Of a stretch of 64,000 nt of DNA, positions 16,550 through 26,851 are shown in pieces. The notes under the pieces were generated by a model. That model was not told the DNA's origin, made no database searches, and worked only from the letters and a program-made list of their open reading frames with translations. Every line of letters begins with the position of its first letter. Position 1 is the first letter of the stretch. Both the position numbers and the translations under genes were made by a program. The DNA comes from Sphaerisporangium siamense (GTDB taxonomy: Bacteria; Actinomycetota; Actinomycetes; Streptosporangiales; Streptosporangiaceae), in assembly GCF_014205275.1 (NCBI RefSeq), contig NZ_JACHND010000001.1:5828001-5892000 (forward strand), read 5' to 3'.

Positions 16550-17343
16550 CACCCCTGATCCACGCGGAGGTGCGCCGGCTGCTCGCGACCCGGATGTGGC
16601 TGGGCGCCCTGCTGGTGGCAGCCCTGCTCGGCGGCGGCCTGATCGGCCTGCTGACCGTCGTCGGGCCGGAGAACTTCCAGCCCCCGATGCCCGGACTGGA
16701 CACCGAGGCCGGGGTCCGAGCCGTCCTGGGTTTCCTCGGCTTCACCGCCTTCGTCCCCGCCGCGATCGGCACCCTGGCCGTGACCTCCGAATACCGGCAT
16801 CGGACCGTGAACTTCACGTTCCTGTTCGCGCCGGGCCGCTGGCGGGTGCTGGCCGCCAAGCTGGTCACGTACGGCGTCGCGGGCATGGTCTACGGGCTCG
16901 TCCTGTCGGGCACGGCCGCGCTGGCCCTGTTCGGCGCCGCCGCGGCCCGCGGCGTGAATCTGGGCCTGCCCGCCGGGACCGTCGTGGAACTGCTGGCCCG
17001 GCTGGCGGTCGCGATGGTCGCCTACACGGTGCTCGGCGTGGGCATGGGAGCCCTGATCCGTCACCAGGTCGCCGCCCTGTGCGTGGTGATCGGATACCTG
17101 TACGGCGCGGAGCTGCTCCTGATGACGATCCCGGGCGTCCGCCACCTGTATCCGTGGCTCCCCGGCGGCGCCACCTCGGCGCTGACCGACTTCACCGCCG
17201 TGGCCGACGCCCTGTCCCAGCAGCTGTCCAGCGAACCGGTCCGGCTGCTCTCCCCGCAGGCCGGCGCGCTGCTGCTGGTCGGATACACGGTGCTCGCGAG
17301 CGCCTTCGCGCTCCTCAAGCCGATGCGCCGCGACGTGACCTGA
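16546..17343 (+). CDS. ABC-2 family permease
   Basis: A 265-residue membrane protein with about six hydrophobic segments (for example MWLGALLVAALLGGGLIGLL and GYTVLASAFALL). The phrase LAVTSEYRHRTVNFTFLFAP after TM2 is characteristic of ABC-2 permeases. The ATG overlaps the ATPase stop by four bases. With the ATPase it forms one exporter under the upstream HTH regulator; the substrate cannot be told. Confidence 0.88.
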
Positions 17344-17390
17344 CCACCCCGGCCGCTCGCCGGGGTCCGAGGCGCGGCCGGCTGTCGTGC

Positions 17391-18314
17391 TCATCCGGTG
17401 GATCGGCGTGCCCGTCGTACTTCGCGGTCGATCGCCCAGGCGTCCGCTACCGGGCCCACGTGCCGGAGCTTGTCGGGGTTGATCACCGAGCGGATCGTCT
17501 GGATCCGCCCGTCGAGCACATCGAGCGCCATGGTCTGCAGCACCTTGCCGTCCCGGTCACGGAAGATGGCGCCCGGCTGGCCGTTGACGTGGTGCGGCTC
17601 GACCAGCACGCCGATCCTGACCAGCCTGGAGTGGACCGAGGAGAGCAGCCGGGCCACTTTCGCGGCGCCGATGACGGCCCGGGCGAGCTGCGGGGCCTTG
17701 CCGCCGCCGTCGCCGACCATCGAGACGTCGGCGGCGAGCAGCTCCCGCAGGCCGGCGACGTCGCCTTCGCGCAGCGCGTCGAAGAACCGCGAGGCCAGTT
17801 CCTCCTGCTCCTGGCGGAGCGCTTCGAAGCGCGGCCGGCCGGCCGCCACGTGCCGCCGCGCCCGTACCAGCAACTGCCGGCACGCCGCCTCCGAGCGCCC
17901 CACCGTCGCGGCGATCTCGTCGAACCCGAAGCCGAAGACCTCGCGCAGCACGAACACGGCCCGTTCCAGCGGGCTGAGCCGCTCCAGCAGCAGCAGCGCC
18001 GCCATCGACACCGAGTCGGCCAGCTCCGCCGCCCGCGCCGGATCCTGGTACGGATCGCTCAGCAGCGGCTCGGGAAACCACGGGCCCACGTACTCCTCCC
18101 GCCGGGACCGCGCGGAGCGCAGCACGTCGATCGCGATGCGCGTCACCGTGGTCGCCAGGAACGCCTTGGTCGAGGCGGGCCGGGTCGCCGAGCCGGCGAA
18201 GCGCAGCCACGTCTCCTGCACCGCGTCCTCGGCCTCGCCCACACTGCCCAGGATTCGATAGGCGATGGAGAACAGCAGCGGCCGCAGCTCCTCGAACTCC
18301 TCGACCTCGCTCAC
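17391..18314 (-). CDS. ECF41-group sigma factor (SigJ-like)
   Basis: A 307-residue sigma factor. Region 2 spans residues 5-70 (VGEAEDAVQETWLRF), region 4 about 105-155 (LSPLERAVFVLREVFGFGFD), and a SnoaL-like C-terminal domain carries GDGGGK (about 208) and VINPDKL near the end. That C-terminal domain substitutes for an anti-sigma factor in the ECF41 group. The carboxymuconolactone decarboxylase gene just upstream is the group's usual partner and target, and its promoter carries the ECF41 consensus. Confidence 0.93.
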   Translation of the reverse strand: MSEVEEFEELRPLLFSIAYRILGSVGEAEDAVQETWLRFAGSATRPASTKAFLATTVTRIAIDVLRSARSRREEYVGPWFPEPLLSDPYQDPARAAELADSVSMAALLLLERLSPLERAVFVLREVFGFGFDEIAATVGRSEAACRQLLVRARRHVAAGRPRFEALRQEQEELASRFFDALREGDVAGLRELLAADVSMVGDGGGKAPQLARAVIGAAKVARLLSSVHSRLVRIGVLVEPHHVNGQPGAIFRDRDGKVLQTMALDVLDGRIQTIRSVINPDKLRHVGPVADAWAIDREVRRARRSTG

Positions 18315-18453
18315 GCCGGATCCCCTTCTTTGAAGCCCTCCCGCCTGGCCGTGCTCGCTGGAGCAGGCGCCATCTGGTGAACAGGCAGGCCAGGGTAGCG
18401 GCCCCGCACCCGCCGGCCCGCAGGCGGACCCGCGGGCCGGCGGCGGACGCCGT

Positions 18454-18927
18454 TCAGTGGAACCGGCCGGGCTCGTAGTCGCCGGCCGGCTGCCGGGTGA
18501 TGATGTTCAGCCGGTTCGCCATGTTCATGAAGGAGATCAGCATCACCAGGGCGGTGAGCTGTTCGTCGTCGTAGTGCGCGGCGGCGCGCGCCCACACCTC
18601 GTCGCCGACGCCACCGGCCGCGTCCGCGACCCGGGTCCCTTCCTCCGCCAGTTCCAGCGCGGCGCGTTCGGCCTCGGTGAAGACGGTGGCCTCCCGCCAC
18701 GCCGCGACCAGGTTCAGCCGCACGGAGGTCTCGCCGCCGGCGGCGGCGTCCTTGGTGTGCATGTCGACGCAGACGGCGCAGCCGTTGATCTGGCTGACGC
18801 GAAGTGCCACCAGCTCCTGGGCGGCGGCCGGCAGCGAGGATTCCTTGAGGGCCTTACCCGCCGGCATGAGGTGCTTGAGCGCCTTGCCGGCGGCCGGCGA
18901 GGCCAAGTAGTCCAGTCGCGCGTCCAT
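18454..18927 (-). CDS. Carboxymuconolactone decarboxylase/AhpD-like protein, ECF41 partner
   Basis: A 157-residue protein of the CMD/AhpD family. The redox-type motif CAVCVDMH (about residues 55-62) holds the CxxC and histidine of alkylhydroperoxidase-like members. It is probably an oligomeric cytosolic peroxidase-like enzyme, though the substrate is unknown. It lies upstream of, and in the same direction as, the ECF41 sigma gene with 139 bases between. An ECF41-type promoter sits 41 bases before its ATG, so it is probably the main target of that sigma factor. Confidence 0.92.
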   Translation of the reverse strand: MDARLDYLASPAAGKALKHLMPAGKALKESSLPAAAQELVALRVSQINGCAVCVDMHTKDAAAGGETSVRLNLVAAWREATVFTEAERAALELAEEGTRVADAAGGVGDEVWARAAAHYDDEQLTALVMLISFMNMANRLNIITRQPAGDYEPGRFH

Positions 18928-18967
18928 GGAGTGCTCCTCTGTGGTCGTCCGTTGCTTCACCCGTTGA

Positions 18968-18994
18968 GACGAGGTGGCCCGGCGCCCTGTGACA
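18968..18994 (-). promoter_or_regulatory. ECF41-type promoter for the CMD/sigma operon
   Basis: Reverse strand: TGTCACA (18994-18988), then 16 bases, then CGTC (18971-18968). This matches the published ECF41 promoter consensus. The start codon follows about 40 bases later. Confidence 0.85.
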
Positions 18995-19092
18995 TGGACG
19001 AATGTGACGTGTCTCACCGGTCCTGCGGAGCAGCGCCCGCGGATGTGCGGTGATGCGCCGACCTGACATTTCACCCCGCTGTCTTGTCGAAC

Positions 19093-19118
19093 CGGGTGAG
19101 AGCAGACGCTCTCACCCG
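19093..19118. promoter_or_regulatory. Long inverted repeat before the P450 gene
   Basis: Eleven-base perfect arms CGGGTGAGAGC and GCTCTCACCCG around AGAC. It ends 20 bases before the chosen ATG (19139). It may be an operator for an unlinked TetR-like repressor or a stable mRNA hairpin shielding initiation. The neighbouring sigma factor would not bind such a dyad. Confidence 0.6.
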
Positions 19119-19138
19119 ATCACAGGATGGATGGGCAG

Positions 19139-20335
19139 ATGACGACGCCACCGCTGAAGTTGCCGCTGCACATGCGGCGGAACGGGTTGGACCCGGTCGA
19201 GGAACTGGCCCGGGCCCGCGAGGACGAGGGTGTGGTGCCGATGGAGACGCCGTGCGGTCCACCCGAGTATCTGATCTGCCGCCATGAGGATGTCCGCCAG
19301 GTGCTGGCCGATCCGGGCCGGTTCAGCAGTGCCCTGGCGCCGTTACCGGGATTCGAATACGTGGACGCCGAAGAACTGGAGCGACTGCGGGCCGGGCAGT
19401 TGTTCAGGTCGGATCCGCCCGAGCACACGCGGCTGCGCCGGATGCTCACGCCCGAGTTCACGATGCGGCGGATGCGCGAGCTGGAGCCGCGGATCACGCA
19501 GATCGTCCACACGGCCCTGGACGATCTGGAGCGGGCCGGGAAGCCGGCCGATCTGGTGGAGCACTTCGCGCTGCCGGTGCCCTCACTGGTGATCTGCGAG
19601 CTGCTGGGCGTGCCCTACGCCGATCACGCCCGGTTCCAGCAGTGTGCCGTGCGCCTGCTGGACACCTCCTTGCCGATGGAGCAGCGCGTCGAGGCACAGC
19701 GGGAGAACCGCGCCTACATGGCCGGTCTGGTCGCCCGCGCCCAGGCCGGCCCGGGCCAGGACATGCTCGGCATGCTGGTACGCGAGCACGGCGACGACCT
19801 CAGCACCGACGAGCTGATCGGCATCGCGGAACTGCTGCTGCTCGCCGGGCACGAGACCACCTCCAACATGCTCGCCCTGGGCGCCCTGGCCCTGCTGCGG
19901 CACCCGGACCAGCTCGCCATGATCCGCCAGGACTTGGCCCAGGCCGAGCCCGCCGTCGAAGAGCTGTTGCGCTGGCTGTCCGTCGTGCACGCGGTGCCAC
20001 CGCGCATGACCACGACGGAGGTGGAGATCGCCGGGCACGCCATTCCCTCGGGCTCGCTCGTGACCTGCTCCCTTCCCGCCGCCAACCGCGACCCCGCCCT
20101 GGTCCACGATCCCGAGACCCTCGACGTCACCCGCGCGGCGACCGGCCACCTCGCCTTCGGCCACGGGGTGCACCACTGCCTCGGGGCGCCGCTGGCGCGG
20201 ATGGAGATGCGCATCGCCTTCCCGGCCCTGCTGCGGCGCTTCCCCGGTCTGGCCCTGGCGGATCCGAACGAACAGGCGGACTTCCGGGTCTCCACCCTCG
20301 TGTACGGCGTGAACGCCCTGCGAGTGACCTGGTGA
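19139..20335 (+). CDS. Cytochrome P450 (class I, actinobacterial type)
   Basis: A 398-residue soluble P450. The I-helix is AGHETTSN (about 236-243), the K-helix ExxR is in VEELLRW, and the heme loop FGHGVHHCLGAPLAR provides the axial Cys347. Proton delivery residues are normal. ATG 19139 was chosen because GGATGG lies eight bases before it; an ATG 12 bases earlier has no spacing for a ribosome site. No ferredoxin or reductase gene is adjacent, so redox partners are supplied elsewhere. The substrate is unknown. Confidence 0.93.
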   Translation: MTTPPLKLPLHMRRNGLDPVEELARAREDEGVVPMETPCGPPEYLICRHEDVRQVLADPGRFSSALAPLPGFEYVDAEELERLRAGQLFRSDPPEHTRLRRMLTPEFTMRRMRELEPRITQIVHTALDDLERAGKPADLVEHFALPVPSLVICELLGVPYADHARFQQCAVRLLDTSLPMEQRVEAQRENRAYMAGLVARAQAGPGQDMLGMLVREHGDDLSTDELIGIAELLLLAGHETTSNMLALGALALLRHPDQLAMIRQDLAQAEPAVEELLRWLSVVHAVPPRMTTTEVEIAGHAIPSGSLVTCSLPAANRDPALVHDPETLDVTRAATGHLAFGHGVHHCLGAPLARMEMRIAFPALLRRFPGLALADPNEQADFRVSTLVYGVNALRVTW

Positions 20336-20363
20336 ACGGACGGCCGCCCCGCGTGGAACGGGC

Positions 20364-20386
20364 TCTCGGCTCCTGACGAGCCGAGA
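20364..20386 (+). terminator. Terminator after the P450 gene
   Basis: TCTCGGCTC and GAGCCGAGA form a 9-bp stem with a 5-base loop, starting 29 bases after the stop. A short AAATCC tail follows rather than a T-run. Confidence 0.6.
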
Positions 20387-20428
20387 AATCCTTTGCGCGG
20401 AAGCGCGAAGCGTGGGCACAGTGACCGG

Positions 20429-21094
20429 ATGAGCGACCGCATCGAACTCTTCTCACGCTCTTGGGCGGCGTTGCGCGCGGCGGTGGCCGAGACCCCGGAC
20501 GAGGACTTCGGGCTCCCGTCCGGGTGTGCCGGCTGGCTCGTGCGGGACCTGGTGTGCCACCTGGTCATCGACGCCCAGGACGTGCTGATCACCCTGGTCA
20601 CGCCCGCCGCGGCCGAGCCGACCGTGGACGCGGTCACCTACTGGAACCTCGTCGAGCCCCCCACCGGAGAGGACCCGCTCGACGCGCTGATTCCCCGGCT
20701 GGCCGCCGCGTACGGCGAGCCGGGGCTGCTCAAGTTCCACCTGGACGACGTAGGCTCCGCCGCGGGCCGTGCCGCCGGGCTCGCCGATCCTGCGGCCCGC
20801 GTCGGCACCCGCGACCAGGTGCTCACCGCCGGCGACTACCTGTCCGCGTACGTGCTCGAATGGGCCTTGCACCACCTCGACCTGATCGCGTACCGGCCGT
20901 CGGCCGCCGAGCCGCCCGCCGAGACCCTCGCGGCGGCACGCGGCTCCCTGGAGAAGATCGCCGGTGCCTCGTTCCCCGCGTCGTTCTCGGACAAGGACGC
21001 GCTGCTGGTCGGCACCGGGCGTCGTGCGCCGAGCGACAGGGAGACGGCCGCGCTGGGCGATCTGGCGGCGCGGCTCCCGTTCGTCCTCGGCTGA
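20429..21094 (+). CDS. Mycothiol-dependent isomerase-like (DinB/MDMPI fold) protein
   Basis: A 221-residue protein of the maleylpyruvate isomerase/DinB-like four-helix family. The metal-site pattern appears as His in LVCHLVIDAQD (about 44) and the HH of LEWALHHLDL (about 148). The N-terminal phrase GCAGWLVRDLVCHL is characteristic. Members typically use mycothiol in detoxification or isomerisation. The ATG at 20429 was preferred over an earlier one because the fold starts here. The substrate is not identifiable. Confidence 0.78.
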   Translation: MSDRIELFSRSWAALRAAVAETPDEDFGLPSGCAGWLVRDLVCHLVIDAQDVLITLVTPAAAEPTVDAVTYWNLVEPPTGEDPLDALIPRLAAAYGEPGLLKFHLDDVGSAAGRAAGLADPAARVGTRDQVLTAGDYLSAYVLEWALHHLDLIAYRPSAAEPPAETLAAARGSLEKIAGASFPASFSDKDALLVGTGRRAPSDRETAALGDLAARLPFVLG

Positions 21095-21357
21095 GCGGCG
21101 GGCTCGGCGGTGCGGGGCGGCCTCCCGTCCGGCACGACGAAGGGTCAGGGACGCAAGCGGTCAGGAATGGAGAAGCGCCGGTCAGCGGAGCGTGGCTAGC
21201 GTTGCCGACATACCGCGGCGACGTCCTCAAGCTGCGCCAGGACCGGTGGTCGCCGCGCGAAGAACCGGACTTATTCGTCTAATCTGGTCAGCCCCGGCCA
21301 GGCGATGTCGACAAGAGCCCGCCAACGCGGCCCGCCCGAAGAACAGATGGAGACACG

Positions 21358-23748
<2,391 letters not shown>

Positions 23749-23820
23749 CGGAAGCCACCGGAGTCAGGGACCACCTGCCCCGCCGAATGAGCACCACGGC
23801 ACCCGGGCGCCGCCGCGCGG

Positions 23821-24408
23821 TCACGTGCCGGCCGTCGCGGGGGGGCCTGGCCAGTTGCGCAGGGCGACGTCGAGGGCGTCGAGCATGCGCTCCCAGGACG
23901 GGTCGGCGCCGCGCGGGTGGTGGCGGAAGCCGCCCGCCCGTTCCAGGGTCACGAAGCCGTGGAAGGCGCTGCCCAGCAGCCGGACGGCGTCGGTCTGGTC
24001 CGGCTCGCCGAGGGCGTAGCCGCGCAGGATCGCGCGCATCATGTCCGAGTGCCGCCGCGCCGCGCTCGCCTCCGCCGTCTCGAGGTCGAGTTCGACCTGC
24101 GCGGCGGCGTACCTGCCCGGATGCTCCCTGGCGTAGTCGCGGTAGGCGGCGGCGAAGGCGACGAGCGCGTCCTTGCCCGCCCGCCCCGCCAGCGCGCCCG
24201 CCGCCCGGTCGGCCAGCTCGGCCAGGGCGAGCACGGCGACCCGCACCCGCAGCTCGTGAACGTTCCTGATGTGGGAGTACAGGCTGGCATCCTTCACGCC
24301 GAACCTGCGCGCGAGCGCCGCGAGCGTCACGTTCTCCAGCCCCACCTCGTCGGCGAGTTCCGCCGCCGCCTCCGCCAGCCGTTCGGCCGTCACCCCGGCA
24401 CGTGCCAT
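23821..24408 (-). CDS. TetR-family regulator (WHG-type C-terminus)
   Basis: A 195-residue repressor with HTH at about 20-50 (VTLAALARRFGVKDASLYSH) and a TetR_C_33-like helical domain. It is convergent with the UvrA-like gene and divergent from the FBP-domain gene. A CCTAGG dyad sits 16 bases upstream of its start. It probably controls itself and the FBP gene. Confidence 0.85.
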   Translation of the reverse strand: MARAGVTAERLAEAAAELADEVGLENVTLAALARRFGVKDASLYSHIRNVHELRVRVAVLALAELADRAAGALAGRAGKDALVAFAAAYRDYAREHPGRYAAAQVELDLETAEASAARRHSDMMRAILRGYALGEPDQTDAVRLLGSAFHGFVTLERAGGFRHHPRGADPSWERMLDALDVALRNWPGPPATAGT

Positions 24409-24423
24409 GCACCACGCTCCTTC

Positions 24424-24438
24424 CCTAGGGGTCCTAGG
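24424..24438. promoter_or_regulatory. CCTAGG dyad, likely TetR operator
   Basis: CCTAGG-GGT-CCTAGG in the short gap between divergent TetR and FBP-domain genes. A further CTAG follows at once. The placement is typical for a TetR site. Confidence 0.5.
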
Positions 24439-24489
24439 CTAGTGACTATTCAGTTGCGGCGCACGCTTACGGTGGATAGCTTCGTGGCT

Positions 24490-24975
24490 ATGAGACCGCT
24501 CGCCGAGCCGGAGATCCGCGCCTCTTTCGTCAACTGCACCAAGGGCGAGGCCAAACGCCTGGCCGTGCCCAGGGACCTGAACACCCGGCCGTGGGACGAC
24601 CTGGACTTCCTCGGCTGGCAGGACCTGGCGTCACCGGGCCGTGCCTACCTGGTCGCCGAGCACGGCGGGCGGCTGGTCGGGGTGGCGTTGCGCCGGGCCG
24701 CGCCGCATGCCGGGCACCTGCGGCGCAGCATGTGCTCGCTGTGCCTGACCACGCACACCGGGGACGGCGTCGCGCTGCTGACGGCGCGTCGTCCCGGCGG
24801 CGGCGGCGACTCCGTGGGCGCCTACATCTGCACCGACCTGGCCTGCTCGCTCTACTTGCGAGGGAAGAAGGACGTCGGCCCCGGCGGGCGCATGCACGAG
24901 TCGCTCACGCTCGACGAGAAGATCGGCAGAACCGCGGCGAACGTGGCCGACTTCCTGGAGAAGGTCACCCAGTGA
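24490..24975 (+). CDS. FBP-domain protein (EF-G-binding, FusB-like)
   Basis: A 161-residue protein with the FBP_C zinc-finger fold found in FusB-type proteins, which bind elongation factor G and rescue ribosomes stalled by fusidic acid. Cysteines at 82 and 85 (MCSLC) and at 114 and 119 (CTDLAC) are placed as a four-ligand zinc site. The N-terminal helical part begins MRPLAEPEIRASFVN. The stop abuts the convergent small gene. A translation-factor role is a family inference; fusidic acid resistance is not assured. Confidence 0.8.
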   Translation: MRPLAEPEIRASFVNCTKGEAKRLAVPRDLNTRPWDDLDFLGWQDLASPGRAYLVAEHGGRLVGVALRRAAPHAGHLRRSMCSLCLTTHTGDGVALLTARRPGGGGDSVGAYICTDLACSLYLRGKKDVGPGGRMHESLTLDEKIGRTAANVADFLEKVTQ

Positions 24976-25197
24976 TCAGGTCCGGCCGGACGTGCCGCGG
25001 CCCTTGCGGTGCCGGCCGATCAGGGCGGCGGCGCAGCCCAGCGCGACCAGCCCGAACCCGGCTCCGATGAACCCGCTGAGGTCCGCCAGGTGGGCCACCA
25101 TGCCGCCGACCGCGCTGAGCAGCAGCACCAGCCACAGCACCACGCGCGCCAGGCCGGGCTGGGCGCCGTCCGGTGGGGAGGAGTGAGGGTCGGCCAT
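24976..25197 (-). CDS. Small two-helix membrane protein
   Basis: A 73-residue protein with a polar N-terminus, two hydrophobic segments (VVLWLVLLLSAVGGMVAHL and IGAGFGLVALGCAAALI) and a basic tail GRHRKGRG. The ATG at 25197 follows GGAGCCC. No family is recognised. The stop abuts the FBP gene stop. The stretch 25198-25420 holds no convincing gene. Confidence 0.6.
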   Translation of the reverse strand: MADPHSSPPDGAQPGLARVVLWLVLLLSAVGGMVAHLADLSGFIGAGFGLVALGCAAALIGRHRKGRGTSGRT

Positions 25198-25420
25198 GGT
25201 GGGCTCCCGGTGCCGTGCGGAGTTCCGCGATGGGTGGACGAGGCACCAAGCTAGGCGCCGCCACCGCCGCCGCCGATCCCGTAGACGCGACCTGAACGGT
25301 AGAGCAGCCTGTACCACGCGGCTCCGGTGATCGAGCCACCTCCTGACGGTGCCGTACATCCGGTCACCGCCCGGCGGGGCGCGGGCGGTGCACGTCGATC
25401 CAGCGCGGGACGCCTCTCGG

Positions 25421-26749
25421 TCAGCGAGGCGACGTCGTGAGTTCCCGCCGGGCGAGTTCTCGCAGTTCGGCGGTGCACATCATGAATCTGCCCGTGGGGA
25501 GGTGCGCCACGTAGTGGTCCAGGTCGGCGCCGAGGGCGAAGACGTGGACCGGGGTGCCGGTGCCGGCGCCCGATTCGACCGCCTGGCGCAGGCCGGCCAG
25601 GACGGCGGGATGCCGGGTCTGGTAGGAGGGGGCGACCAGGTGGTTACCCCGGTCGGCGGCCAGGTAGAACTGGGTCAGATCCTTGGTCCCGACGAAAAGC
25701 TCGCTGGCTCCGGCGGCGCAGAACTCGGCCGCGGAATGGACCGCGGCGGGGGTCTCGACGAAGACCGAGAGAGGAAGGTCGCCGGGCAGGTCGAGGTGCA
25801 GGCGCAGGCGCAGGAACTCGTCCTGGTCGTTGATGAAGGGCACCGCGAAGCTCACCCGCGCCGCCGCGAGCCCGAGCCGTTCCCGCACGTGGGCGCGAAG
25901 CGCCCGGAACGCCCGCGGGTAGTGCTCCTCGTTGAGCAGTCCGCGCGCGCCGTGCAGGCCGAGTTCGGGGTTGGGTTCGTGGTCGACCTCGACCTCGGTG
26001 GTGATCCGCGCGGCGTCGTCGGAGCGGAGGTCGAGCAGTCGCATGACGATTCGCTGGCCGGGGAGCAGTTCCCTGACCAGCGCGCACAACTCCGCGGCGA
26101 CCGCGGTTCCGTAGCGTTCGGCCTCGGCGGCGCCTGCCCGGAGCGCGTCCAGCGGGCTCAACCCCGCCGAAAGGCAGAGGAACTCCTCACGGATGAAGAA
26201 ACTGTCCACCTGCTCGACGCGGGGGACGAGCGTGTTGATCGTCCGGATGTCGGTCGCGGCGGCGACGACCACGCAGATCGACCCGAGGTCGCCCGGAGTG
26301 ACGACCGGGGACTCGGGAGCGTGCACGGAGGGCTCGGTATCGCCGAGCACGACGGACTGGCGGTCGGTCGAGACGGTGACGTAACCGCTGACCCGCGCCA
26401 GGTCGGACGGCGCGACGCGCAGGACCGGGATCCCCCGGGTGCGGCACAGGGACTGCATGTGGCCGGTCCGGCCGCCGCGGGAGCAGATCACGGCGGACGC
26501 GGCGATGACGGCCTTGTACAGTTCCGGGCCGAGCGTCTCGACGACCAGCACAGAGCCCTCGATCGGCTTCCCGGTGCGATTGCAGACGCCCCCAACGGTC
26601 GTCGACGGCGTACCGGCGAGCAGAACCCCTGGTATCTCGCGAGAACTCACGGTCGTCTCCCATGGCCACAGGTCGGTGACGACGACGAGAACGCCGGCGG
26701 GCGGGCGCCTCGGCGTCGTCATGGCTCCGCCGGAATCCGATGGAGCCAT
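25421..26749 (-). CDS. Stand-alone PEP-utilising enzyme (swivel plus PEP barrel, no ATP-grasp)
   Basis: A 442-residue protein built like the C-terminal two-thirds of PEP synthase or PTS enzyme I. Residues about 15-150 form a phosphohistidine swivel domain with SRGGRTGHMQSL (His is the expected phospho-carrier). About 170-440 is a PEP barrel: LLDLRSDDA (cf. TLDIGGDK), VFVETPAAV (cf. MIETPAA) and VGTKDLTQFYLAADRGN (cf. IGTNDLTQYTLAVDRGN), and near the end MMCTAEL in the place of the catalytic Cys. There is no ATP-binding or HPr-binding domain. It probably moves phosphate between PEP and an unknown acceptor. It is 102 bases downstream of a COG4529 flavoprotein gene. Confidence 0.78.
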   Translation of the reverse strand: MAPSDSGGAMTTPRRPPAGVLVVVTDLWPWETTVSSREIPGVLLAGTPSTTVGGVCNRTGKPIEGSVLVVETLGPELYKAVIAASAVICSRGGRTGHMQSLCRTRGIPVLRVAPSDLARVSGYVTVSTDRQSVVLGDTEPSVHAPESPVVTPGDLGSICVVVAAATDIRTINTLVPRVEQVDSFFIREEFLCLSAGLSPLDALRAGAAEAERYGTAVAAELCALVRELLPGQRIVMRLLDLRSDDAARITTEVEVDHEPNPELGLHGARGLLNEEHYPRAFRALRAHVRERLGLAAARVSFAVPFINDQDEFLRLRLHLDLPGDLPLSVFVETPAAVHSAAEFCAAGASELFVGTKDLTQFYLAADRGNHLVAPSYQTRHPAVLAGLRQAVESGAGTGTPVHVFALGADLDHYVAHLPTGRFMMCTAELRELARRELTTSPR

Positions 26750-26851
26750 GACACGAGCCTCGCAGCCGTCCGTCCGGCCACGCGTCTTCTCGAATGCTGA
26801 TCAGCCGTGCGGAGGGTCTGTGGTCTCGCCGGGAGCGGCGGTACTTCGGTG

